From Arthrobacter sp. AK04 (GTDB lineage: Bacteria; Actinomycetota; Actinomycetes; Actinomycetales; Micrococcaceae), in the NCBI RefSeq assembly GCF_021129155.1, contig NZ_JAJOMC010000037.1, forward strand, positions 1 through 47,640: a stretch of 47,640 bases of DNA, given 5' to 3'. Shown here one piece after another: positions 41,102 to 47,640 of the stretch. The notes below the pieces were generated by a model. It did no database searches. It saw only the letters and a program-made list of their open reading frames with translations, and was not told the origin of the DNA. Positions within the stretch are counted from its first letter, which is position 1; each line of letters starts with the position of its first letter. The translations under genes and the position numbers were made by a program.

Positions 41102-42013
41102 ATGTCCAGCCAGACCCTCCACACCGGGACCGACGAGCATTCGGGTTCCAGCACCGGCACGCCGCCCACCCGCAAGACCTACCGCAACCGCCGCCTGCCC
41201 GCTGCGGGAACCGTCGGCAGGTATGCCGCGCTGGCGGTGGCCGCGGCGCTGACCCTCGGCCCTGTCCTGTGGACCCTGTCCACTTCGCTGCGGACGCCGT
41301 CGGAATCCTTCAACCTGCCGCCGTCCTTCCTGCCGATCAACCCTGACTTCACCGCCTACCAGGAGGTGTTCAAGCAGATCAACGTTGGCCTCCTGGTCCT
41401 GAACAGCGCCCTCGTGACCGGGCTGATCGCGCTTGGCCAGATGGCTTCCGCCACCCTGGCCGGCTACGCCTTCGCCCGCCTGGACTTCCGCGGCAGGAAA
41501 GCCATCTTCTCCTTGGTGCTTGCAACAATGATGGTTCCCGTGCAGGTCACCATCGTCCCGGTGTTCATGCTCATACGTGGGATGGGCCTGTCCGACACCC
41601 TGCTGGCCCTGATCCTGCCGGCCATTCCCACCGCCTTCGGCACGTTCCTGATGCGCCAATACTTCCTGGGCCTGCCAAATGACTTTGCGGAAGCGGCCGC
41701 CCTGGACGGCGCCGGACCGTGGCGGATCTTCCGCTCCGTCTACGCACCCTTGGCAGTCCCGGGCATGGCCATCGTTGGGATCCTTGCCTTCAACTTCCAC
41801 TGGAACGAGTTCTTCCGGCCGCTGATCCTCACTATCAGCGAACAGAACTTCACTCTTCCCCTGGGCCTGGTCACGCTCCAAGGCAACCTCGGCACCGGGA
41901 GTATATCGGTGGTCCTCGCCGGCGTGATCCTGTCCATGCTGCCCGCACTGGTCGTGTTTATCTTCGGCCAACGCACCCTGCGCGAGGGCCTCACGGCCGG
42001 CGCGAGCAAATAA
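41102..42013 (+). CDS. ABC sugar transporter permease, second subunit (MalG type)
   Basis: 303 residues from ATG 41102 (GAGG site 8 nt upstream; a GTG at 41090 that overlaps the previous stop would add four residues). The cytoplasmic N-terminal ~40 residues are followed by six membrane segments and the EAA loop NDFAEAAALDGAGPWRIFRSVYAPL. The periplasmic region ESFNLPPSFLPINPDFTAYQEVF is typical of MalG-type subunits. It pairs with the permease encoded just upstream. Its stop codon falls on a partial operator (TAACACGTAC). Confidence 0.94.
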   Translation: MSSQTLHTGTDEHSGSSTGTPPTRKTYRNRRLPAAGTVGRYAALAVAAALTLGPVLWTLSTSLRTPSESFNLPPSFLPINPDFTAYQEVFKQINVGLLVLNSALVTGLIALGQMASATLAGYAFARLDFRGRKAIFSLVLATMMVPVQVTIVPVFMLIRGMGLSDTLLALILPAIPTAFGTFLMRQYFLGLPNDFAEAAALDGAGPWRIFRSVYAPLAVPGMAIVGILAFNFHWNEFFRPLILTISEQNFTLPLGLVTLQGNLGTGSISVVLAGVILSMLPALVVFIFGQRTLREGLTAGASK

Positions 42014-42020
42014 CACGTAC
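42011..42020 (+). promoter_or_regulatory. Partial LacI operator inside the operon (TAACACGT)
   Basis: TAACACGTAC at the permease stop repeats eight bases of the operator palindrome TAACACGTGTTA, just before the GH32 gene. It may be an internal operator or coincidence. Confidence 0.3.
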
Positions 42021-42036
42021 TTTCAAAAGGAACCCC

Positions 42037-43554
42037 ATGGATACACTCACCCCGACCAGCACGGCAGCCACGACAGACAGCTACCGCCCGGCCCTGCACT
42101 TCACGGCCAAGGACACCTGGCTCAATGACCCCAACGGCCTTATTTTTCATGACGGCGTCTACCACCTCTACTACCAGAACAATCCGCTGGGAAATGTTTG
42201 GGGAAACATGTCCTGGGGCCACGCCACCTCTACGGACCTGCTGACCTGGACCGAGCATCCCGTCGCCATTGCCTGCGACGAGAACGAGGACATCTTCTCC
42301 GGCAGCATCGTCCATGACCGTCACAACACCAGTGGCTTCGGCACCGGCTCCACTGCGCCCCTGGTGGCGATCTATACCAGCGCTTTCAAACCGGGCTCCC
42401 TGCACGAGGGCGTCCAGGCCCAGTCCCTGGCCTACAGCCTGGACGGGGGCTACAGCTGGACAAAACACGGCGGCAACCCTGTGCTTAACCGCGGGTCCGC
42501 CGAGTTCCGGGACCCCAAGGTCATCTGGTACGACGGCGGCGCGGACAGTTACTGGGTGATGGTCGCCGTCGAAGCCACAGACTTCCAGGTGGTGCTTTAC
42601 AAGTCCCGCGACCTGAAGTCCTGGGAACTGCTGAGCACCTTCGGGCCCGCAAACGCCACCGGCGGGGTCTGGGAATGCCCGGACCTGTTCCCCCTGCCCG
42701 TGGACGGCGACCCTGAAAACGTCAAGTGGGTCCTCACCGTCAACCTCAATCCCGGCGGGCCCAACAACGGCTCCGCCGGCCAATACTTCATCGGTGACTT
42801 CGACGGAACCACTTTCACCTCCGCCAGCACCGTGACCGAAGGCCTCCAGGACCCGGACCGGCTGGGCGACTACCAATGGCTGGACTGGGGCCGGGACTAC
42901 TACGCCGCCGTCTCCTTCAGCGACGCGCCGGAGAACCGCCGGCTCATGATCGCCTGGATGAACAACTGGGAGTACGCCAACCAGATCCCCACCACGCCCT
43001 GGCGCAGCCCCATGAGCCTCGCCCGGGAAATTTCACTTCAGGCCCGCGACGGAGAGCTGCGCCTGGTCCAGCAGCCCGCGGGCGACTGGACTGCCTTGGC
43101 CGGCACGGAGCCGTTCCACCTTTCCGGAACCATCATCGACGACGGCGTGCAGGTTCTGGCGGGCGCGGCCGGTACCGTCCAGCGGATTGACGTCAGCTTC
43201 ACGCCCGGAGGCGCAGAGGAATTCGGCCTCATCCTGCGTGGGGACGGCACGAAGGGAACCCGCGTTGGCATCCGCCCGGGCGAAGGCACACTGCTCGTGG
43301 ACCGGCGCGAATCCGGCAGGACAGACTTCCACGATTCCTTTCCCTCCATCGATAGCGCCCCCATCCAGGCAACCTCGGGTTCCTATGACCTCACCATCTT
43401 CGTGGACCGCTGTTCCGTTGAAGTCTTTGCCCAGGACGGCCAGGTCACCATGACCGAACTGATCTTCCCGGCCGAGACCAGCACCGACGTCGCCGTCTAC
43501 GCCGTAGGCGGCACGGCGACCATGAACAGCCTCCAGGTCACGCAGCTCGGGTAG
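42037..43554 (+). CDS. GH32 beta-fructosidase, cytoplasmic
   Basis: 505 residues, no signal peptide. The five-bladed propeller carries the GH32 triad: nucleophile Asp31 in WLNDPNG, transition-state Asp159 in FRDPK and acid/base Glu213 in WECPDLF. The C-terminal beta-sandwich (about 350-505) ends in SVEVFAQDGQVTMTELIFP, also typical. It releases fructose from the non-reducing end of sucrose, inulin or levan oligomers. Lack of a signal peptide fits sugars imported intact by the upstream transporter. It could act on sucrose-6-phosphate in other contexts, but the absence of a PTS argues against that here. AAGGAACCCC lies before the ATG at 42037. Confidence 0.95.
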   Translation: MDTLTPTSTAATTDSYRPALHFTAKDTWLNDPNGLIFHDGVYHLYYQNNPLGNVWGNMSWGHATSTDLLTWTEHPVAIACDENEDIFSGSIVHDRHNTSGFGTGSTAPLVAIYTSAFKPGSLHEGVQAQSLAYSLDGGYSWTKHGGNPVLNRGSAEFRDPKVIWYDGGADSYWVMVAVEATDFQVVLYKSRDLKSWELLSTFGPANATGGVWECPDLFPLPVDGDPENVKWVLTVNLNPGGPNNGSAGQYFIGDFDGTTFTSASTVTEGLQDPDRLGDYQWLDWGRDYYAAVSFSDAPENRRLMIAWMNNWEYANQIPTTPWRSPMSLAREISLQARDGELRLVQQPAGDWTALAGTEPFHLSGTIIDDGVQVLAGAAGTVQRIDVSFTPGGAEEFGLILRGDGTKGTRVGIRPGEGTLLVDRRESGRTDFHDSFPSIDSAPIQATSGSYDLTIFVDRCSVEVFAQDGQVTMTELIFPAETSTDVAVYAVGGTATMNSLQVTQLG

Positions 43555-43582
43555 GGCAGCACCAATTCAAGGAACAACAGAC

Positions 43583-44545
43583 ATGCACAACAACGGGAAA
43601 CCGAACCCTCCCGGGCAGGGGTTGGACGTCGTCGTCATCGGCGAAGCCCTGATCGACGTCGTCACCACGCCTGAGGGGACCAATGAACATCCCGGCGGGT
43701 CACCGGCCAACGTCGCCTACGGCCTGGCCCGCCTGGGGGTGAGCACCGGGCTGCTCACGTCCATGGGCAATGACCACCGTGGTGACGCACTCGAGGAGCA
43801 CCTCACGGGCGCCGGTGTGACGCTCCTTCCCGGCTCCCGGTCACTGGAGAGAACGTCGACGGCGACCGCCACCCTCGCCCGCGATGGCTCGGCGAGCTAC
43901 GCGTTCGACATCGCCTGGGATGTGGCACCGCTGGATCCTGCCCTTACTCCGCCCAGAATCGTCCACACCGGTTCGATCGCGAGTTTCCTGCCACCGGGCG
44001 CCGCCGGCGTCAAAGCCATGCTCCAGGAACTCCGCAGTGAGTGCATCATCACCTACGACCCCAACATCAGGCCGGCCCTGCTCGGAACCCATGCCGAAGC
44101 ACGTCGCACTTTCGAGGAGCTGGTTCAGCTCACCAGCGTGGTCAAACTCAGCGATGAGGACGCCGAATGGCTCTACCCGAGGAAGACCTTCGAGGAAACC
44201 GCCACCCACATCCTGGGTCTGGGAGCGGAGCTGGCAGTCATCACCAGGGGCTCATCAGGCTCATTGCTTGCCACATCCACCACCTCCCTCAGGATTCCTG
44301 CAGTGAAGACCTCCGTGGTCGACACCATCGGCGCCGGTGACTCCTACATGGCGGCCCTGGTCCTGGGGCTCCTCACCCGCGGAACCGGCGGTCTGGCCCC
44401 TTCGGTCCTCGACCAGTTGGGATGCACGGCGGCCGCCGCGGCCGCGATCACCGTATCCCGGGCCGGCGCGCGGCCCCCCACCGAAGACGAACTCCGCACA
44501 CAGCTCCAGCATCAGCATCAGTCCCGGCTGCATTCGCACGCCTAG
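43583..44545 (+). CDS. PfkB-family fructokinase
   Basis: 320 residues. GGSPANVAYGLARLG (residues ~34-48) is the N-terminal sugar-binding signature. The C-terminal PfkB signature DTIGAGDSYMAALVLGLL holds the catalytic base Asp and the anion hole. It phosphorylates fructose with ATP to fructose-6-phosphate; this use is inferred from the GH32 gene 28 bases upstream. An AAGGAACAAC ribosome site precedes the ATG. It is the last gene of the operon. A weak GCACG-7-CGTGC hairpin overlaps its stop (44545-44561) and may end the transcript. Confidence 0.92.
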   Translation: MHNNGKPNPPGQGLDVVVIGEALIDVVTTPEGTNEHPGGSPANVAYGLARLGVSTGLLTSMGNDHRGDALEEHLTGAGVTLLPGSRSLERTSTATATLARDGSASYAFDIAWDVAPLDPALTPPRIVHTGSIASFLPPGAAGVKAMLQELRSECIITYDPNIRPALLGTHAEARRTFEELVQLTSVVKLSDEDAEWLYPRKTFEETATHILGLGAELAVITRGSSGSLLATSTTSLRIPAVKTSVVDTIGAGDSYMAALVLGLLTRGTGGLAPSVLDQLGCTAAAAAAITVSRAGARPPTEDELRTQLQHQHQSRLHSHA

Positions 44546-44612
44546 CACGAGCCCTCCGTGCGGTTGTTCTGATCGTCGGTTTGCGGTCACCCCGCACAGG
44601 GAAATGTAACCC

Positions 44613-44670
44613 TTGACACAGGTCTAGTAACGCGCGTAACCTCTCTATATGCGCAAGTAACGCGCGTTAC
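44613..44670 (+). promoter_or_regulatory. Promoter and two palindromic operators of the second LacI locus
   Basis: TTGACA (44613-44618), 18-bp spacer, TAACCT (44637-44642). Operator A, GTAACGCGCGTAAC (44627-44640), overlaps the -10; operator B, GTAACGCGCGTTAC (44657-44670), is a perfect palindrome 30 bp downstream. The same layout (two operators about three turns apart, same spacer) is used at 38649 with a different sequence. Confidence 0.85.
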
Positions 44671-44708
44671 CTATCTGGCAGCATCACCGATCACCACCGG
44701 AGCATTCA

Positions 44709-45779
44709 ATGGCGAAAACCACCACCTCGAACCATGCCGGGGCCGCGCGGCAGCGGGGTGTCACCATGAATGATGTTGCCAAGCACGCGGGGGTTTCCCG
44801 GACTGCGGTTTCGTTCGTCCTGAGCAACCGCGAAAATGCCAGCATCTCCGAAGAGACCCGCACCCGGATCAACGAAGCTGTCCAGGCCTTGGGCTACCGC
44901 CCGAATGCCGGAGCACGTGCGCTGGCATCCCAGCGCAGTGACTGGTACGGGATTGTCACCGAGATCGTCACGGCACCGTTCGCCGTCGACATCATCAAAG
45001 GTGCACAAGACCAAGCCTGGCTCGACCGCAAGTTTCTGCTCATCGCGCCCTCCGACCAGGCCGATGCCGTAGGACCCAATCAGGGCCTGGAGGACGCAGC
45101 AACCGAAAAGCTGCTGGAGCAGCGCGTGGAAGGACTTCTGTACGCAGCCACATTCCACCGTGGCGTGCACGTGCCCGAAACCGCCAAGGAAGTACCCACC
45201 GTACTGATCAACTGCTTCGACGCCGACGGGAAGCTGCCTTCGATCGTCCCGGACGAACGCGCCGGCGGCCGCACCGCCGTCGAACGTTTGCTCCGGGCCG
45301 GCCACCGCAGGATCGGAGTCATCAACCTGGACCCGGTCATTCCGGCAGCAATCGGGCGCTTGGAGGGTGCACGCGAAGCACTCGCCGACGCCGGACTCGA
45401 GCTGGACCCGGAGCTCGTGGTGCCCGGATATGCAACGGCCGACGGCGGGTATGAGGCCGCGTGCCGCATCCTGGACCGCTACCCGCAGGAGGACAGGCCA
45501 ACCGCGCTGTTCTGCCTCAACGACCGCATGGCGATGGGCGCTTACGACGCCATCAAGGAACGGGGCCTGACCATCCCCGGAGACATCGCCGTGATTGGCT
45601 TCGACAACCAGGAACTGATTGCGGCCTACCTCAGGCCCAAGCTGACCACGGTTGCGTTGCCGTTTGAAAAAATGGGCGCCCTGGGAGTCCAGACGCTCGC
45701 AGCTCTGACAGCAGGACAGCCGATTATTGCCGACCAGCAATTGGTCGGCTGTCCGCTGCTAGAACGCTCTTCGGTCTGA
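44709..45779 (+). CDS. LacI-family repressor of the second sugar locus
   Basis: 356 residues. A ~17-residue N-terminal extension precedes the helix-turn-helix MNDVAKHAGVSRTAVSFVLS and the hinge PNAGARALASQ. The effector domain shows GIVTEIVTAPFAVDIIKGAQ, GHRRIGVINLDPVIP, PTALFCLNDRMAMGAYDAIK and AVIGFDNQELIAAYLRPKLT. The two operators directly upstream suggest autoregulation and control of the transporter genes that follow. Its ligand is unknown; the neighbouring family-5 binding protein suggests an oligosaccharide. CGGAGC lies 8 nt before the ATG. A second ATG (MNDVAK) at residue 20 is a possible alternative start. Confidence 0.92.
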   Translation: MAKTTTSNHAGAARQRGVTMNDVAKHAGVSRTAVSFVLSNRENASISEETRTRINEAVQALGYRPNAGARALASQRSDWYGIVTEIVTAPFAVDIIKGAQDQAWLDRKFLLIAPSDQADAVGPNQGLEDAATEKLLEQRVEGLLYAATFHRGVHVPETAKEVPTVLINCFDADGKLPSIVPDERAGGRTAVERLLRAGHRRIGVINLDPVIPAAIGRLEGAREALADAGLELDPELVVPGYATADGGYEAACRILDRYPQEDRPTALFCLNDRMAMGAYDAIKERGLTIPGDIAVIGFDNQELIAAYLRPKLTTVALPFEKMGALGVQTLAALTAGQPIIADQQLVGCPLLERSSV

Positions 45780-45857
45780 CCGCGAAATCACTTTCGAAGA
45801 GCAACCCCTCCCCCACCCCTTCACCTTGCTGATGAAGATAGGAAAGAGATAACCATC

Positions 45858-47534
45858 ATGACACAACCCCGATTCCTGAGGGCTGCCCGCACCACGGCGG
45901 CCGGGCTGGCGGTAGGCGCACTGCTGCTGACCGGCTGTGCGGCCAACGGCAACAAGGCTGCCGGCACCGACGCCGCAGCCAACGCCAGCGCCTTCCTCAC
46001 CATTCCGCGTGAGGACATGGGCACGTTCGTGCAGAACTTCAACCCGTTCGCCCCCACCGTCAACCCGATGGTCCAACAATCCATCTACGAGTCGCTGCTG
46101 ATCTTCAACCCGGCCAAGGGTGACACCGTGCCGTGGCTGGCCACTGAATGGAAGGCCGCCGACGACGGCAAGTCCATCACCTTCACCCTGCGCGACGGCG
46201 TTAAGTGGTCCGACGGCCAGCCCTTCGTGGCCGAGGACGTCGCCTACACCTTCGAGCTCCAGAAGAAGATCAAGGGTGGCTTCGAGTACCTGGACACCGT
46301 GAGCGCCGAAGGCACCAACAAAGTGACCTTCACCTTCAACAAGCCGTGGTCGCCGGCCCTGTACGACGTCGGGCACCTCACCATCCTGCCCAAGCACATC
46401 TGGTCCGCCCTCGCCGACCCGGAGAAGGAGGCCAATGCCAAGCCCGTCGGCACAGGCCCCTACACCGAGGTTGACAGTTTCCAGGCCCAGTCGTTCGTGC
46501 TGAAGAAGAACCCCAATTACTGGCAGCCGGAAAAGCAGAAGATCGCCGGTATCAAGATGCTTGCCTTCGCAGGAAACGACGGCGCCAACCTCGCCGCCGC
46601 GAACGGCGATGTGGACTGGGCCCCGCAGTACATTCCGAACATCGAAAAGACGTTCGTTTCCAAGGACAAGGAACACCGCCACTACTGGTTCCCGGCCACG
46701 GGCGCCATGATCAACTGGCAGCTCAACACCACCAAGGCGCCCTTCAACGATGTTGACGTCCGCAAGGCCCTGAGCATGGCCGTTGACCGGGAGCAGGTCA
46801 CCACGATCGGCATGAGCGGCTACGCCGAGCCTGCGGACTGCACCGGGCTCTCCGGCAACTACGAGACCTGGAAGAACAACGAGGTCAAGGAAAACTGCAC
46901 CTGGACCAAGCTGGACGTCCAGAAGGCCAATGAGCTGCTGGACAAGGCGGGCTACCCGAAGGGTTCCGACGGCAAGCGCACGCTCAAGGACGGCAAGCCC
47001 TTCGAGTTCAAGATCTCCGTGGGAGCGTCTTCTTCCGACTGGCTGTCCGTGGCCAACGTGATCGCGCAGAACCTGGCAGAAGTCGGCGTCACGGCAAAGG
47101 TGGAGTCCCCGGACTGGGCTGCCGTGGTTGCCGGCTACGAAACGGGCGATTTCGACTCCGGCATCGTCTGGAGCGCCAACGACCCCAGCCCGTACAAGTA
47201 CTTCAACTCCTCCATGGGAACGGCCACGGTCAAACCCGTGGGCACCAAGACGTTCGACAACTACCACCGCTTCGGCGACGCCGAGGCCGATGCCCTGCTG
47301 GCAGAGTTCGCTGCAGAGTCCGACGAGTCCAAGCAGAAGGACATCGCCAACAAGCTGCAGGAAGAATACGACGACGCCGCACCGCTGGTGCCGCTGTTCT
47401 CCGGTCCGGAGTGGGGCGCCTTCAACGACACCCGCTTCACCGGCTGGCCCACCGAGGACAACCCCTACGCCACCCTTTCGGTCCGCTCACCTTCTACGGT
47501 GCTGGTGCTGACCACCCTGGAACCGCGCAAGTAG
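45858..47534 (+). CDS. Family-5 ABC transporter solute-binding lipoprotein
   Basis: 558 residues. The signal peptide ends in the lipobox LLTGC (Cys27), so the mature protein is lipid-anchored outside the membrane. It has the oligopeptide-type fold: SIYESLLIFNPAKGDTVPWL, WKAADDGKSITFTLRDGVKW, VKWSDGQPFVAEDVAYTFEL and GTGPYTEVDSFQAQSFVLKK are the family signatures. Binding-protein family 5 members carry peptides, but several next to LacI regulators bind cello- or beta-gluco-oligosaccharides, and that is favoured here (inference). AGGAAAGAGAT lies upstream of the ATG. The permease and ATPase genes expected next are hidden by the poly-G block. Confidence 0.94.
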   Translation: MTQPRFLRAARTTAAGLAVGALLLTGCAANGNKAAGTDAAANASAFLTIPREDMGTFVQNFNPFAPTVNPMVQQSIYESLLIFNPAKGDTVPWLATEWKAADDGKSITFTLRDGVKWSDGQPFVAEDVAYTFELQKKIKGGFEYLDTVSAEGTNKVTFTFNKPWSPALYDVGHLTILPKHIWSALADPEKEANAKPVGTGPYTEVDSFQAQSFVLKKNPNYWQPEKQKIAGIKMLAFAGNDGANLAAANGDVDWAPQYIPNIEKTFVSKDKEHRHYWFPATGAMINWQLNTTKAPFNDVDVRKALSMAVDREQVTTIGMSGYAEPADCTGLSGNYETWKNNEVKENCTWTKLDVQKANELLDKAGYPKGSDGKRTLKDGKPFEFKISVGASSSDWLSVANVIAQNLAEVGVTAKVESPDWAAVVAGYETGDFDSGIVWSANDPSPYKYFNSSMGTATVKPVGTKTFDNYHRFGDAEADALLAEFAAESDESKQKDIANKLQEEYDDAAPLVPLFSGPEWGAFNDTRFTGWPTEDNPYATLSVRSPSTVLVLTTLEPRK

Positions 47535-47535
47535 T

Positions 47536-47640
<105 letters not shown>

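Noticed and set aside
42037..43554. Extracellular levanase
   Set aside because: The protein begins MDTLTPTSTAATTDSYRP with no signal peptide or anchor, so it is called cytoplasmic.
45783..45796. Hairpin CGAAA-TCAC-TTTCG after the second LacI gene as terminator
   Set aside because: The 5-bp stem is weak, has no U tract and the next gene lies 62 bases downstream on the same strand.

Overview
The window reads as a chromosomal segment of a high-GC actinobacterium, most likely Arthrobacter, Pseudarthrobacter or a close relative in the Micrococcaceae. The evidence is the base composition, the gene families (DUF222/HNH protein, stand-alone LigD-type polymerase, HrpB, small HAD phosphatase, MoxR-VWA pair) and the large share of genes that look leaderless, with a TAnnnT -10 box 6-7 nt before the start codon. 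I saw no rRNA, tRNA, CRISPR array, insertion sequence or phage gene. Three homopolymeric G/C blocks (start, about 2973-3168, end) look like sequencing or assembly artefacts rather than biology, so linkage across 2973-3168 is uncertain.

Layout: 129-2925 holds a truncated Eis-like acetyltransferase and an APC permease. 3189-9163 holds DNA polymerase I, a hotdog thioesterase, a SAM methyltransferase with different codon use, and a DUF222/HNH protein. A 74-bp tandem repeat (9295-9500) follows. 9499-16182 is housekeeping and accessory: a RibD/DHFR-like reductase, a PiT phosphate transporter with a small coupled membrane protein, a HAD phosphatase, a VOC protein, a Sua5/YrdC protein, a LigD-type polymerase and a Tex30-like hydrolase. 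16532-24784 is mostly minus strand: HrpB helicase, two small membrane-associated proteins behind a tandem operator-like repeat, a 5'-3' exonuclease, and a MoxR AAA+ ATPase with its VWA partner. 24880-31307 holds a family-2 glycosyltransferase coupled to a leaderless 24-codon ORF, two alpha/beta hydrolases, a formiminotransferase-cyclodeaminase-like protein, a frameshifted reductase, an aldo/keto reductase and an SMP-30 lactonase.

31577-35107 is the most unusual part. A subtilisin-family protease without a signal peptide is followed, in an apparent operon, by a protein that fuses a trypsin-fold protease, a proline/glycine repeat linker and a DRGH nuclease of the EndoG/Serratia type. All catalytic residues are present. 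It looks like an intracellular two-protease, one-nuclease module, possibly a defence or cell-death device (inference). A FAD monooxygenase follows.

37422-44545 is a complete fructo-oligosaccharide uptake and use locus: a LacI regulator, a Tat-type solute-binding protein, two permeases, a cytoplasmic GH32 beta-fructosidase and a fructokinase, with matching CACGTG-centred operators before both the regulator and the transporter operon. 44613-47534 begins a second LacI-controlled uptake locus with its own GTAACGCGCGTTAC operators and a family-5 lipoprotein binding protein; it is cut off by the terminal poly-G.
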